A stretch of DNA of 64,000 nt, taken from assembly GCF_000148645.1 (NCBI RefSeq), contig NC_014541.1, positions 1,116,001-1,180,000 of the forward strand, read 5' to 3'. Every line of letters starts with the position of its first letter. Within the stretch, counting starts at the first letter, position 1. Position numbers and translations under genes: made by a program. This stretch comes from Ferrimonas balearica DSM 9799. GTDB lineage: Bacteria; Pseudomonadota; Gammaproteobacteria; Enterobacterales; Shewanellaceae. Below, in pieces: positions 37,117 to 47,006 of the stretch. Under the pieces are notes generated by a model that was not told the DNA's origin, ran no database searches, and saw nothing but the letters and a program-made list of their open reading frames with translations.

Positions 37117-38577
37117 TTGAAGATAAAACGGTTTTTTGCCAAGGATATGCGAGCCGCGCTGGCTGAGGTCAAGGAGACTCTGGGCCCGGACGCGGTGATC
37201 ATGTCCAACAAACGGGTAACCGGTGGCGTCGAGATCGTGGCGGCGGTGGACTTTGAACAGCGAAATGCGAGCCCAAGCGCCGAAAATCCGGCGCCCGCAG
37301 AGGCCGATGCCTTCAGCGCACTGGCCGGCCGGTCGCTCAATGATGACAGAGTCAGCCTGTCCGCTGGCAGCAGCAATCCCGCTTCGCCCGCCGTGGCGCC
37401 GCGTCCGAATGCCATGCCATCCACCCCCACTTCAGCCCCGGCGGCCGATGCCGATAACCTGAGGGCGTTGCTCGAGCGTCAGCAGGAGCGACGCCAACAG
37501 AAAGAGGCGCGCGCCATGCTCTCCAAGCAGGAGCAGGCCCTGCCGAAATGGGCTCAACGCGCCTTCGACACCCCCAAGCCGGAAGCTGCGGCGGCGCGCC
37601 CTGCCACACCGTCCCAGCCGCAACCGACCCGTCGTGCCCCGACGGCAAGCAGCGACGAGCTCAATGCCATGAAGGCGGAGATGGCCTCGATTCGGCAACT
37701 GTTGCAGCACCAGGTGTCCAGCCTGATGCAGCAGGACCGCGCCCGCACCGAGCCGGTTCGCGCCATGCTGACCGAGCAACTGCGTGAGCTGGGCTTCCAC
37801 AAGGAGATGGCCGAGCACTTCTCCCAGTTGGTGCCCGACGAAGCCGAGATCCACGATGCCATCGAGTATCTGCCCGAGCTGGTGGCCCGTTCACTGGTGA
37901 CCGGTAACGAGAGCATGCTGAACGACGGCGGCGTCATTGCACTGGTGGGGCCGACCGGGGTGGGCAAAACCACCACCATCGCCAAATTGGCGGCGCGCTT
38001 TGTGGCGCGTTATGGCATCAACCAAGTGGCGTTGGTGACCACCGACAACTACCGCATCGGTGCCCAGGAACAGCTGGCCACCTTTGGCAAGATCATGGGG
38101 TGCCCGGTGCGCAGCGCCGCCAGTGTGGAAGAGCTGGAAAGCGTCATCTACCAACTGCGCAGCCGCCGGTTGATCCTGATTGACACCGCGGGCATGGGCC
38201 AGCGGGATATGCGCCTGGTGGAGCAGCTGGACCAGCTGACTCGCTCCACCCGGCTACCGATTAAACCCTACCTGGTGCTGTCGGCAACCGCCCAGTACCG
38301 GGTATTGAAAGAGACTGTGGAGCGCTTCCGCCAGATCGACCTGGCCGGATGCATCCTGACCAAACTGGATGAAGCTCATAACATCGGAGAGGCATTGAGC
38401 GTGCTGATCCAAAACCGACTGCCGGTGTGTTACCTCACCGATGGCCAACGGGTGCCGGAAGACCTCCGCACCGCCGACCCGCGCTATCTGGCGCAGCGGG
38501 CGTTGGCCGAAGAGGGTGGTGTGCAGACCAGCTCAGCCTCGATGCAACAGCAAAACGTGGCAGGTCTGTATGAGTAA
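37117..38577 (+). CDS. flhF: Polar flagellar placement GTPase FlhF
   Basis: This 486-residue SRP-family GTPase starts at a TTG (37117) preceded by AAAGGAT. The resulting N terminus MKIKRFFAKDMRAALAEVK matches the family. A basic/Ala-rich B domain (50-200) precedes the NG domain with G1 GPTGVGKTTTIAKLA (278-292), TTDNYRIGAQEQL, LIDTAGMGQRD and LTKLDEA. It marks the cell pole where the flagellum is built. It overlaps flhG by 8 bases. Confidence 0.96.
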   Translation: MKIKRFFAKDMRAALAEVKETLGPDAVIMSNKRVTGGVEIVAAVDFEQRNASPSAENPAPAEADAFSALAGRSLNDDRVSLSAGSSNPASPAVAPRPNAMPSTPTSAPAADADNLRALLERQQERRQQKEARAMLSKQEQALPKWAQRAFDTPKPEAAAARPATPSQPQPTRRAPTASSDELNAMKAEMASIRQLLQHQVSSLMQQDRARTEPVRAMLTEQLRELGFHKEMAEHFSQLVPDEAEIHDAIEYLPELVARSLVTGNESMLNDGGVIALVGPTGVGKTTTIAKLAARFVARYGINQVALVTTDNYRIGAQEQLATFGKIMGCPVRSAASVEELESVIYQLRSRRLILIDTAGMGQRDMRLVEQLDQLTRSTRLPIKPYLVLSATAQYRVLKETVERFRQIDLAGCILTKLDEAHNIGEALSVLIQNRLPVCYLTDGQRVPEDLRTADPRYLAQRALAEEGGVQTSSASMQQQNVAGLYE

Positions 38578-39460
38578 GTGGTTTCTCCAGGATCAAGCGA
38601 GTGGGCTGAGAAAAATGGCACAAAAGAAAGACAGAATGGTGAAGGTGATTGCGGTCACCGGCGGCAAAGGGGGCGTGGGCAAAACCAACGTATCCATCAA
38701 CACCGCCACCGCCCTGGCCGCCCAGGGACAAAAGGTGCTGGTGCTGGATGCGGATCTGGGCCTGGCGAACGTGGACGTCCTGCTGGGACTTCGGGTGCAG
38801 CGTAACCTGTCCCACGTCCTGGCCGGTGAGTGCACCCTCGAAGAGGTGCTGGTGGAAGGCCCGCAGGGGATCTTTATCGTCCCCGCCGCGTCCGGCACTC
38901 AGAACATGGTGGAACTGAGCGCGTCTCAGCACGCCGCCCTGATCCAGTCCTTCTCCGCATTGGAAGAGCAGTTTGACGTCCTGATCGTGGACACCGCAGC
39001 GGGCATCTCCGACATGGTACTGAGCTTCGCCCGTGCGTCTCAGGAAGTGCTGGTGGTGGTGTGCGACGAGCCCACCTCCATCACTGACGCTTACGCTCTG
39101 ATCAAGCTGCTGTCCCGCGAGCACGGCGTGTTCCGCTTCCGCATCGTGGCGAACATGGTGCGCAGCCTGCGTGAAGGGATGGAGCTGTACGCCAAGCTCT
39201 CCAAAGTGACTGACCGCTTCCTCGATGTGGCACTGGAGCTGGTGGCCACCATTCCCTACGACGAAAACGTCCGTAAGGCGGTTCGTCAGCAGAAGGTGGT
39301 GGTGGAAGCGTTCCCGCGCACTCCGGCCGCCATCGCTTACCAGGGCCTGGCCAACAAGATTCAGACCTGGCCGACCCCGCAAAACCCCAGCGGCCACCTG
39401 GAGTTCTTCGTAGAGCGCCTGGTCCGTCGCAACATGTACGCCGAGGCGGCGGGTGAATAA
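38570..39460 (+). CDS. flhG: Flagellar number regulator FlhG (FleN), MinD-like ATPase
   Basis: The protein is 296 residues from ATG 38570. The N-terminal helix DQASGLRKM is the known FlhF-activating motif. The deviant Walker A KGGVGKTNVSIN, then DADLGLANVDVLLGL and DTAAGISDMV, mark a MinD/ParA-type ATPase. It restrains flagellar number by acting on FlhF and FlrA. It overlaps flhF and fliA by 8 bases each. Confidence 0.95.
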   Translation: MSKWFLQDQASGLRKMAQKKDRMVKVIAVTGGKGGVGKTNVSINTATALAAQGQKVLVLDADLGLANVDVLLGLRVQRNLSHVLAGECTLEEVLVEGPQGIFIVPAASGTQNMVELSASQHAALIQSFSALEEQFDVLIVDTAAGISDMVLSFARASQEVLVVVCDEPTSITDAYALIKLLSREHGVFRFRIVANMVRSLREGMELYAKLSKVTDRFLDVALELVATIPYDENVRKAVRQQKVVVEAFPRTPAAIAYQGLANKIQTWPTPQNPSGHLEFFVERLVRRNMYAEAAGE

Positions 39461-40166
39461 GGCGGCTGCCTACGCCCAGTTCGATAACCGGGCAGCGCTG
39501 GTGGAGCGGCACACGCCGCTGGTGAAGCGCATCGCGCATCACCTGCTGGCGCGGCTGCCTGCCAGCGTTCAGCTGGATGACCTGCTGCAATCGGGCATGG
39601 TGGGGTTGTTGGAAGCGGCCCGCAACTTTGATGGCAGTAAGGGCGCCAGCTTCGAAACCTTTGCGGGCATCCGCATCCGTGGCGCCATGCTGGACGAGAT
39701 CCGCCGTGGCGACTGGACCCCCCGTTCCGTGCACCGGAACAGCCGTCGGGTAACCGACGCCATGGAGCAGCTGGAACGGCAGCTCGGCCGGGACCCAACT
39801 GGCACGGAAGTGGCTGATTATCTTGAACTCTCTGTGGATGAGTATCATCATATTCTGCACGATGTCAGCGCCGGAAAACTGGTCGGGCTGGACGATCTCG
39901 GGGTGTCCGAAGACGCCATCGGTCCCGGCGAAGAGAGCAGCGAACATTTTGACCACCTTGCCGATGGTCGCTTTCAGTCGGCTCTGGTGGAGGCGATCAA
40001 AACCCTGCCCGAAAGAGAGGCACTGGTTTTGTCGCTTTACTACGACGAAGAATTGAACCTAAAAGAGATCGGCCAGGTGCTCGGTGTCAGTGAATCTCGC
40101 GTCAGCCAGATCCACAGCCAGTCCATGGTCCGACTGAAAACCAAATTGCGCGCCTGGCGGGAGTGA
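39453..40166 (+). CDS. fliA: Flagellar sigma factor FliA (sigma28)
   Basis: This 237-residue group 3 sigma factor starts at a GTG overlapping flhG. Region 2 has [20 protein letters not shown] and [22 protein letters not shown]. Region 4 has [21 protein letters not shown] and [11 protein letters not shown]. It transcribes late genes, and close matches to its promoter lie at 11599 and 14875 in this window. Confidence 0.97.
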   Translation: MNKAAAYAQFDNRAALVERHTPLVKRIAHHLLARLPASVQLDDLLQSGMVGLLEAARNFDGSKGASFETFAGIRIRGAMLDEIRRGDWTPRSVHRNSRRVTDAMEQLERQLGRDPTGTEVADYLELSVDEYHHILHDVSAGKLVGLDDLGVSEDAIGPGEESSEHFDHLADGRFQSALVEAIKTLPEREALVLSLYYDEELNLKEIGQVLGVSESRVSQIHSQSMVRLKTKLRAWRE

Positions 40167-40201
40167 CCTGCCCATCCGCACAAACCTTGCCGGAGGAACA
40201 C

Positions 40202-40585
40202 TTGGACAAGAACATGAAGATTCTCATCGTTGATGACTTTTCAACGATGCGACGCATCATCAAAAACCTGCTCAGAGACCTGGGGTTTAACAACACCCAG
40301 GAAGCGGATGACGGTTCTACCGCTCTGCCCATGCTGCAGAACGGTGATTTCGACTTCGTGGTGACCGACTGGAACATGCCGGGCATGCAGGGCATCGACC
40401 TGCTGCGTGCCATCCGCTCTGACGACAATCTGAAGCACCTGCCAGTGTTGATGGTGACCGCCGAAGCCAAGCGTGAGCAGATCGTGACCGCCGCCCAGGC
40501 CGGCGTAAATGGCTACATCGTTAAGCCGTTTACTGCGGCGACCCTGAAAGAGAAGCTGGAAAAGATCTTCGAGCGTCTGAACTAA
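40202..40585 (+). CDS. cheY: Chemotaxis response regulator CheY
   Basis: The protein is 127 residues from a TTG at 40202, five bases after GGAGG. The ATG at 40214 is too far from that site, and a GTG at 40163 would add a non-conserved stretch. All receiver residues are present: Asp11/Asp12, phospho-acceptor Asp56 in VTDWNMPGM, Thr86 and Lys108. Phospho-CheY binds FliM. It is the first of the cheYZAB series. Confidence 0.96.
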   Translation: MDKNMKILIVDDFSTMRRIIKNLLRDLGFNNTQEADDGSTALPMLQNGDFDFVVTDWNMPGMQGIDLLRAIRSDDNLKHLPVLMVTAEAKREQIVTAAQAGVNGYIVKPFTAATLKEKLEKIFERLN

Positions 40586-40603
40586 CATCACAAGGATGTG
40601 ATC

Positions 40604-41329
40604 ATGAGCGAAGAACATGCGCTGATCTCTCTGGAGCAGGCCAAAGAGCTGGTTTTGCTGCTGGAGCAGGGAGCGGTGAGTCAGGCCAACCAACTGGTGC
40701 GTCAGTTTAGCGCCCCCCTGACCCAACAACTGTTTGATGAAGTTGGAAAATTGACCCGGCAACTGCACGATGCGTTGAGTGACTTCCACGTCGACGACCG
40801 CATCAGCGAGCTGGCCAATCAAGAGATCCCCGACGCTAAAGAGCGTCTCAACTACGTTATCGGCATGACCGAACAGGCCGCCAACCGCACCATGGATGCG
40901 GTGGAAGAGAGCCTGCCGCTGGCCGACGCCCTCAAAGACAAACTCGCTGAAGTGCAGCCGCGCTGGGAACAGCTGATGCGCCGTGAACTGGCCCTGGATG
41001 AATTCAAGGTGCTGTGTCATGACGTTGAAGGGCTGCTGCACCACACCGGCAACGATGTCGAGCGCCTGCGTGACCTGCTGAATCAGATCCTGATGGCGCA
41101 GGACTACCAGGACCTGACCGGCCAGGTGATCCGCAAAGTGATTGAGCTGGTGCAAGAGGTGGAGCTGAGCCTGGTTGAGATGCTGACCGTGTTTGGCGAG
41201 CGCCCCTACGAAAGCAAAGAACGCGACCTGTTGGAAGCGGAAGGCCCGGCGATGAACGCTGAGCAACGCGACGATGTGGTCAGCGGCCAGGACGAGGTCG
41301 ATGACCTGCTGTCCAGTCTCGGTTTCTAG
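40604..41329 (+). CDS. cheZ: CheY-P phosphatase CheZ
   Basis: This 241-residue helical protein has the catalytic motif DYQDLTGQVIRKVIELV, with the Asp and Gln that position water on CheY-P. The C-terminal CheY-binding peptide DEVDDLLSSLGF is also present. I chose ATG 40604, seven bases after AAGGA, over the GTG at 40598. Confidence 0.95.
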   Translation: MSEEHALISLEQAKELVLLLEQGAVSQANQLVRQFSAPLTQQLFDEVGKLTRQLHDALSDFHVDDRISELANQEIPDAKERLNYVIGMTEQAANRTMDAVEESLPLADALKDKLAEVQPRWEQLMRRELALDEFKVLCHDVEGLLHHTGNDVERLRDLLNQILMAQDYQDLTGQVIRKVIELVQEVELSLVEMLTVFGERPYESKERDLLEAEGPAMNAEQRDDVVSGQDEVDDLLSSLGF

Positions 41330-41339
41330 GAGTTAACCG

Positions 41340-43523
41340 ATGGGATTCGACCTCGACGACGACATTCTTCAGGACTTTCTGATTGAAGCTGGCGAGATCC
41401 TCGAGCAGCTGCAGGCGCAGCTGGTGGATCTGGAGCAAAACCCGACGGATCGGGAGTTGCTGAATGCCATCTTCCGTGGCTTCCACACCGTCAAGGGCGG
41501 CGCAGGCTTCCTGTCGCTGAACGCCATGGTGGATGTCTGCCACGGCGCAGAGAACGTCTTTGACCTGCTGCGCAACGACAAGCTGAGCGTCAGCGCCAGT
41601 CTGATGGACGTGGTGCTCAATGCGCTGGATACCGTTAACGCCATGTTTGTCGAAGTGCAAAATGGCGAAACGCTGACCCCGGCGGAACCCGCCCTGTTGG
41701 CGCAGCTGGAACGTCTCTGCAATGGTGAGCCCGAACCGGAGCCGAGCGCGGCCCAAAGCGTTGCCCAGGCGGACCCGGTGCCGCTGGATGCGCTGGTGCC
41801 TGAGTTGCCGGCAGATGAACCCGAGCCAGCCCCGGCCAGCGGCGCCAGCATTGATGATCTGACCGACACCGAGTACCAGAACTACCTGAACCAACTCGGT
41901 GGCCGTGACGACGTGGCCAGCGACGGCGCCGATGATGAGATCAGCGACGACGAGTTTGAATCCCTGCTCGACCAATTGCACGGCAAAGGCCAGTTTGGCG
42001 CCGATGCCACACCGGCTGAGCCCGAGTCCGCTGACGAGATCAGCGACGACGAGTTCGAAGCGCTGCTGGACCAGCTGCACGGCAAGGGCAGTTTTAATAC
42101 CGCGTCGGCGGCACCGACTGAGCCGCCCGCTGAAGCGGCCCCGGCGGAAGCTGAAGCGCTGATCAACGACGACGAGTTTGAGCGTCTGCTGGACGAATTG
42201 CACGGCAAAGGCGGGGCGCCGGGTAAGGCCGAAGAGGCCCAGGCCCCGGCACCGCAAAGCGCCGTGAGCCCCCCGGCGGAACCCGCCGCACCTCAGCAGG
42301 AACCGCGCAAACCCGAAGCGCCGGCCGCCAAAAAAGTGGCCGCCCAGCCCCAGGGTGACACCACCGTGCGGGTGGATACCCGCCGTCTTGACGACATCAT
42401 GAACATGGTGGGCGAACTGGTGCTGGTGCGTAACCGTCTGGTCACCCTGGGTCTCGACCGGGATGACGAGGAGATGGCCAAGGCACTGGCGAGTCTGGAT
42501 ATCGTCACTTCCGACCTGCAGGGCGGGGTGATGAAAACCCGCATGCAGCCCATCAAGAAGGTGTTTGGCCGCTTCCCGCGCGTGGTGCGTGACCTGGCCC
42601 GGACGCTGAACAAAGAGATCCAGCTGCAGCTGATTGGTGAAGACACCGACCTGGACAAAAACCTGGTGGAAGCGCTGGCTGATCCGCTGGTGCACCTGGT
42701 GCGCAACTCCGTTGACCACGGCATTGAGATGCCCGATCAGCGTGAAGCGGCCGGCAAGTCCCGTCAGGGCACCATCGTGCTGAGCGCCGCTCAGGAAGGG
42801 GACCACATCCAGCTGGAGATCCGCGACGACGGCGGCGGCATGAACGCCGAGAAGCTGAAGCAGATCGCCATCTCCCGTGGGGTGATCGACGCCGATGCCG
42901 CCACCCGGATGTCCGACGTCGATGCCTACAACCTGATTTTTGCGCCGGGATTCTCCACCAAAACCGAGATCTCCGACATCTCCGGCCGTGGGGTGGGGAT
43001 GGACGTGGTGAAAACCCGCATTGCCCAACTGAATGGCTCAGTCAGCATTGACTCCAGCCCCGGTGAAGGGACCACTATCCAGATTAAAGTGCCGCTGACC
43101 CTGGCCATCATGCCCACCCTGATGGTGGAGGTGGCCGGTCAGGTGTTTGCCCTGCCGTTGGCCTGTGTTAACGAGATCTTCCACATGGATCTGGCTCAGA
43201 CCAACGTGGTGGATGGCCAGCTCTCCATCACCATCCGTGAGCGCGCCATTCCGCTATTCTATCTCGACAAATGGCTGGTCAAAGGCGCCGGTCGCTCCGA
43301 GCGAGAAGGCCAGGGCCATGTGGTGATTGTGCACATCGGCAATACCGTGGTGGGCTTTGTGGTGGACGCATTGATTGGCCAGGAAGAGGTGGTGATCAAA
43401 CCTCTGGGCTCCATGCTCCACGGCACCCCGGGCGTGGCTGGCGCCACCATCACCTCCAACGGCGGCATTGCGCTGATCCTGGACGTGCCCGGCATGCTCA
43501 AACATTACGCCCGTCGCCGCTGA
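41340..43523 (+). CDS. cheA: Chemotaxis histidine kinase CheA with repeated acidic linker motifs
   Basis: A 727-residue kinase. The Hpt domain (1-110) has the phosphorylated His49 in [11 protein letters not shown]. The dimerisation domain begins near 345 ([17 protein letters not shown]). The ATPase domain has [12 protein letters not shown] and [10 protein letters not shown], and the P5 CheW-like domain ends the protein. Between Hpt and dimerisation there is no ordinary CheY-binding P2 domain. Instead there are three near-identical motifs [17 protein letters not shown] at 201-217, 234-250 and 275-291, plus a weaker one at 174-188. In Vibrio this linker contains the region bound by ParP, whose gene is downstream here. 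Confidence 0.96.
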   Translation: MGFDLDDDILQDFLIEAGEILEQLQAQLVDLEQNPTDRELLNAIFRGFHTVKGGAGFLSLNAMVDVCHGAENVFDLLRNDKLSVSASLMDVVLNALDTVNAMFVEVQNGETLTPAEPALLAQLERLCNGEPEPEPSAAQSVAQADPVPLDALVPELPADEPEPAPASGASIDDLTDTEYQNYLNQLGGRDDVASDGADDEISDDEFESLLDQLHGKGQFGADATPAEPESADEISDDEFEALLDQLHGKGSFNTASAAPTEPPAEAAPAEAEALINDDEFERLLDELHGKGGAPGKAEEAQAPAPQSAVSPPAEPAAPQQEPRKPEAPAAKKVAAQPQGDTTVRVDTRRLDDIMNMVGELVLVRNRLVTLGLDRDDEEMAKALASLDIVTSDLQGGVMKTRMQPIKKVFGRFPRVVRDLARTLNKEIQLQLIGEDTDLDKNLVEALADPLVHLVRNSVDHGIEMPDQREAAGKSRQGTIVLSAAQEGDHIQLEIRDDGGGMNAEKLKQIAISRGVIDADAATRMSDVDAYNLIFAPGFSTKTEISDISGRGVGMDVVKTRIAQLNGSVSIDSSPGEGTTIQIKVPLTLAIMPTLMVEVAGQVFALPLACVNEIFHMDLAQTNVVDGQLSITIRERAIPLFYLDKWLVKGAGRSEREGQGHVVIVHIGNTVVGFVVDALIGQEEVVIKPLGSMLHGTPGVAGATITSNGGIALILDVPGMLKHYARRR

Positions 43524-43555
43524 TACGGCGACGCGGAACTGACAAAAGGAACAAC

Positions 43556-44683
43556 ATGACCATAAAGGTGTTGGTGGTAGATGACTCCAGCTTTTTCCGC
43601 CGTCGGGTGGCCGAGATCCTCGGCGCTGACCCGGAGCTGGAAGTGATCGACACCGCAATCAATGGCCAGGACGCGGTGGACAAAGTGCGCCGCCTGCGTC
43701 CGGACGTGGTCACCATGGATATTGAGATGCCGGTGATGGATGGCATCAGTGCGGTGCGCGCCCTGATGCGGGAGCGACCGCTGCCGGTGCTGATGTTCTC
43801 ATCACTCACCTACGACGGCGCCCGGGCCACGCTGGAAGCGCTGGATGCCGGGGCCGCCGATTTCCTGCCGAAGCGGTTTGAGGAGATCGCCAACGACCGC
43901 CAGGAAGCCAGCCGTCTGCTGCAACAGCGGGTGAAAGCGATCGCCAATAAGCGGGTTCGCCCCGCGGCTCCTGCCACCCCTGCTGCACCGGGCCGCCCCC
44001 TGAGCAGCCGCGTCGGTGCGCCGGTAGGCAGCGCAGCGGCACCGGTGCGCAGCAGCGCCAAACCGGCACTGGGCGAAGCGAACCTGCCCGGACGCGCCAG
44101 CGGCAAGCGCTACCGCGCGTTGCTGATCGGCACCTCCACCGGTGGGCCGGTGGCCCTGCAAACCATCCTGACTCAGTTCCCGGCGGATTACCCCTATCCA
44201 ATCCTGCTGGTGCAGCACATGCCGGCGGCGTTTACCCCGGCGTTTGCCCAGCGTCTCGACAGCCTGTGCAAAATCACCGTCAAGGAAGCCCAGCACGGCG
44301 ACCGGCTGCAGCCCGGCACCGCCTATCTGGCTCCGGGCGGTAAGCAGATGCTGGTGGATGGCAGTGGCGCGAACAGCCGCATCGTTATCCGCGAGGGCGA
44401 CGACCAGATCAACTACAAGCCATCGGTGGACATCACCTTTGGCAGCGCCACCCGGGCGTTCGGCGGTGACGTGTTGGGCGTGATCCTGACCGGCATGGGC
44501 GCGGACGGCCGCGAAGGCTCACGCATGCTGAAGAAACTGGGCGCAACCATCTGGGCTCAGGATGCTGCCAGCTGCGTGGTGTATGGCATGCCTCAGGCGG
44601 TGGCCGCCGAGGGGATTGCCAGCCACTCCATTCCACTGAACCAGATGGCCGAGGCGATTCTGCGTGAAACACACCGCCACTGA
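43556..44683 (+). CDS. cheB: Chemotaxis methylesterase CheB
   Basis: The protein is 375 residues from ATG 43556, after AAAAGGAAC. The receiver domain has Asp9/Asp10 and phospho-acceptor Asp55 in [11 protein letters not shown]. An Ala/Pro-rich linker (about 140-180) leads to the esterase domain with catalytic Ser194 in IGTSTGGP, a His in [12 protein letters not shown] and an Asp in GMGADGREG. It demethylates or deamidates chemoreceptors for adaptation. No cheR is in this window. Confidence 0.95.
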   Translation: MTIKVLVVDDSSFFRRRVAEILGADPELEVIDTAINGQDAVDKVRRLRPDVVTMDIEMPVMDGISAVRALMRERPLPVLMFSSLTYDGARATLEALDAGAADFLPKRFEEIANDRQEASRLLQQRVKAIANKRVRPAAPATPAAPGRPLSSRVGAPVGSAAAPVRSSAKPALGEANLPGRASGKRYRALLIGTSTGGPVALQTILTQFPADYPYPILLVQHMPAAFTPAFAQRLDSLCKITVKEAQHGDRLQPGTAYLAPGGKQMLVDGSGANSRIVIREGDDQINYKPSVDITFGSATRAFGGDVLGVILTGMGADGREGSRMLKKLGATIWAQDAASCVVYGMPQAVAAEGIASHSIPLNQMAEAILRETHRH

Positions 44684-45017
44684 TTGGACCCTGCGTATCT
44701 ACATGGCGCTGGCGTTTGCCAGCAGCCTGTGTGCGGTGGTCAGCCTGGTTTGGGCTGTGGACAAGCACCTCTATGCCAAAGAGCTGCACCAGCAGCTGGC
44801 GGAGGTGCACACCCAGGCCAGCCAGGAGCATCAGAAGATGGCTGAACTGATGGCCCAAAACCGGGAACTGAACAGCCGCCTGGCGGAATATCAGCGCCGG
44901 GAAGCGGTGCGTCAGAACGCGGCACAAACCGGTCAGGCACAACTGCTTGAGGTTCAGCCTAACGGCGTCAAAGTGATGCAGGAACCCCATGGTGGGGTGC
45001 GTTACACCGGGCGATAG
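44664..45017 (+). CDS. Small membrane-anchored coiled-coil protein, unknown
   Basis: This 117-residue protein starts at a GTG that overlaps the cheB end by 20 bases, with GAGG nine bases upstream. It has one membrane segment (about 13-35, [19 protein letters not shown]), then a Gln/Glu-rich coiled coil (about 38-85) and a polar tail. I do not recognise the family. Its place between cheB and parC, in a tight operon, suggests a link to the polar chemotaxis array, but this is inference from context only. Confidence 0.75.
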   Translation: MKHTATDWTLRIYMALAFASSLCAVVSLVWAVDKHLYAKELHQQLAEVHTQASQEHQKMAELMAQNRELNSRLAEYQRREAVRQNAAQTGQAQLLEVQPNGVKVMQEPHGGVRYTGR

Positions 45018-45025
45018 GAGGCGGG

Positions 45026-45832
45026 GTGCAAGTCTGGACCATCGTCAACCAAAAAGGCGGCGTCGGTAAAACCACCACGGTGGTGTCGCTGGCGGGCCTG
45101 CTGGTGCAGCGCGGCCAGCGGGTGCTGATGGTGGACACCGATCCCCACGCCTCGCTGGGCTACTACCTGGGACTCGACCCGGAAGAGATGCCCGGCTCGC
45201 TGTTTGACCTGTTCTACCATCATCAAAACCTGACTCAGGACCAGATTGAAGCGGTGATCGTGCCCACCAATGTGGCGGGTCTGGAGCTGCTGCCAGCGGC
45301 GACCGCACTGGCCACCCTTGACCGCACCCTGGGCAATCAGGCCGGGATGGGCTTGATCCTCAAGTCCATTCTGCAGCGGCTGAGTCACCGTTACGACGCG
45401 GTGCTGATCGACTGCCCGCCGGTATTGGGGGTGTTGATGGTGAACGCGCTGGCGGCCTGTGAACAGATCATCGTGCCGGTGCAGACCGAATTCTTGGCGC
45501 TCAAAGGGCTGGACCGGATGATCCAGACCCTGCAGCGGCTGGGCCAGGGCGGACGGCCAGTGCCGCCGCACATCATCGTGCCCACCCTGTTTGACCGCCG
45601 TACCCGGGCGTCGCTGTTGGCGTTGTCCGAACTGGTGCGCACCCATCCGGACCATTTGTGGCACTCGGTGATCCCGGTGGACACCCGTTTTCGTGATGCC
45701 AGTCTCGCTCACTTACCGGCGCCCCAGTATGCGGGTGAATGCCGTGGCGTGAAGGCATACAATGACCTGCTTGATGAGCTGCTTAGCCGGGGAGGGCAAG
45801 ATGTCACGCGTCGCGCAGCAAGCGGTCACTGA
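45026..45832 (+). CDS. parC: ParA-like ATPase ParC, polar positioning of chemotaxis arrays
   Basis: This 268-residue ATPase starts at a GTG after TAGGAGGC. It has the deviant Walker A NQKGGVGKTTT (with Lys10 and Lys15), DTDPHASLGYYLG and LIDCPPVLGVLMVNAL. Chemotaxis-cluster ParA proteins next to a CheW-like gene correspond to ParC of Vibrio, which places chemoreceptor arrays at the old pole and ensures inheritance. It is not the topoisomerase subunit of the same name, and not a chromosome-partition ParA, since there is no parB. It overlaps parP by 32 bases. Confidence 0.87.
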   Translation: MQVWTIVNQKGGVGKTTTVVSLAGLLVQRGQRVLMVDTDPHASLGYYLGLDPEEMPGSLFDLFYHHQNLTQDQIEAVIVPTNVAGLELLPAATALATLDRTLGNQAGMGLILKSILQRLSHRYDAVLIDCPPVLGVLMVNALAACEQIIVPVQTEFLALKGLDRMIQTLQRLGQGGRPVPPHIIVPTLFDRRTRASLLALSELVRTHPDHLWHSVIPVDTRFRDASLAHLPAPQYAGECRGVKAYNDLLDELLSRGGQDVTRRAASGH

Positions 45833-46511
45833 TTATTTTGATGTCCTGCTGACCGAGCCGGACCCGGTCCAAAATGCGGGCCTGCAGGCGCTGCTGGACC
45901 GCTCCCACGCGGCGGCAGAAGCGCCCCAGCCTGAGCCGCAAGCGGTGGTGGAGGTCGCCCCCGTTGAAGTCGCCGAGGTGCCCGAGGTGGCCATCTCAGC
46001 GCCCAAGCCACAGCCGGAGCCGGTTACCGCGTCTCTGGCGACGGAGCCGGACTGGCGGGACAGCCTGGAAGCGCGCTTTCAGTGTCTCTTCTTTAAGGTG
46101 GCGGGCCTGACGGTGGCGGTGCCGCTGCAACTGCTCGGCGGCATCAAACGGGTGGGGCAACTGAGTCAGCTGCCCGGTTCCGCCCCTTGGCTTATGGGCG
46201 TTCAGGTGGAGCAGGGCCGCAGTCTGCAAGTGGTGGACAGCGCCCGCTGGCTGATGCCAGAAAAAGCCAAAGCGGCGTCAAATTATCGATATATGGTGCA
46301 ACTCGGCGGCAGTAACTGGGCCCTGGCCTGCGACACCCTGGTCAATGCCGAGCCGCTGGAGCAAACCCAAGTTAAATGGCGACAACCTGATACCGGTACA
46401 CAACGTTACCTCGCCGGCATTGTCCGCGAGAGAATGTGTGTGGTATTGGATGTCCCGGCAACCATTTCCCTGCTGGAAGCGGGCAAGGATATCAGCGTAA
46501 AGGAGTCCTGA
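45801..46511 (+). CDS. parP: CheW-domain coupling protein ParP
   Basis: The protein is 236 residues from ATG 45801 after GGGAGGG. The N terminus (VTDYFDVLLTEPD) is followed by a Pro/Glu/Val-rich linker (about 30-90) and a C-terminal CheW-like domain (about 95-230) with KVAGLTVAVPLQLLGGIKRV and GSAPWLMGVQV. In Vibrio ParP links ParC, CheA and the receptors and prevents array dissociation. The gene pair with parC and cheW is the same arrangement. Confidence 0.87.
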   Translation: MSRVAQQAVTDYFDVLLTEPDPVQNAGLQALLDRSHAAAEAPQPEPQAVVEVAPVEVAEVPEVAISAPKPQPEPVTASLATEPDWRDSLEARFQCLFFKVAGLTVAVPLQLLGGIKRVGQLSQLPGSAPWLMGVQVEQGRSLQVVDSARWLMPEKAKAASNYRYMVQLGGSNWALACDTLVNAEPLEQTQVKWRQPDTGTQRYLAGIVRERMCVVLDVPATISLLEAGKDISVKES

Positions 46512-46514
46512 GGG

Positions 46515-47006
46515 ATGAACATGCAACAAAATGCGGCAGACGCGCTTGAGCGCAGCGACGAGGTACTGCAGTGGGTGACGTTCCACCTGGAGCAGGAAAC
46601 CTACGGCATCAACGTGATGCAGGTACGCGAAGTGCTGCGTTACTCCGACATCGCCCCGGTACCCGGTGCCCCGAGCTACGTGCTGGGCATCATCAACCTG
46701 CGTGGCAACGTGGTGACGGTGATCGACACCCGCGCCCGTTTCGGTCTGCCGGAAGCCGCCATTACCGACAACACCCGCATCGTGATCATCGAAGCGGAAG
46801 ATCAGGTGGTGGGCATTCTGGTCGACAGCGTGGCGGAGGTGGTGTACCTCAACAGCTCCGAAGTGGACTCCGCCCCGAATGTGGGTAACGAAGAGAGTGC
46901 CAAGTTTATCCAGGGCGTGTGCCACCGCGACGACAAACTGCTGATCCTGGTGGATCTGGAGAAGCTGCTCAGCGACCAGGAGTGGCAGGAGCTGTCAGCA
47001 CTGTGA
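46515..47006 (+). CDS. cheW: Chemotaxis coupling protein CheW
   Basis: This 163-residue CheW has the SH3-like core: VTFHLEQETYGINVMQVREVLR, VLGIINLRGNVVTVIDTR and DRxxRIVIIEAEDQVVGILVD. It links chemoreceptors to CheA. AAGGAG at about 46499 supports ATG 46515. Its stop overlaps the next start (GTG 47003). Confidence 0.96.
   Translation: MNMQQNAADALERSDEVLQWVTFHLEQETYGINVMQVREVLRYSDIAPVPGAPSYVLGIINLRGNVVTVIDTRARFGLPEAAITDNTRIVIIEAEDQVVGILVDSVAEVVYLNSSEVDSAPNVGNEESAKFIQGVCHRDDKLLILVDLEKLLSDQEWQELSAL

Noticed and set aside
41280-43028. 582-codon minus-strand frame opposite cheA
   Set aside because: It is a shadow of cheA in a GC-rich region with no ribosome site or motifs.
45026-45832. Chromosome or plasmid partition ParA
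   Set aside because: There is no parB or parS-like repeat nearby and the gene is fused into a chemotaxis operon beside a CheW-domain gene, which fits ParC.
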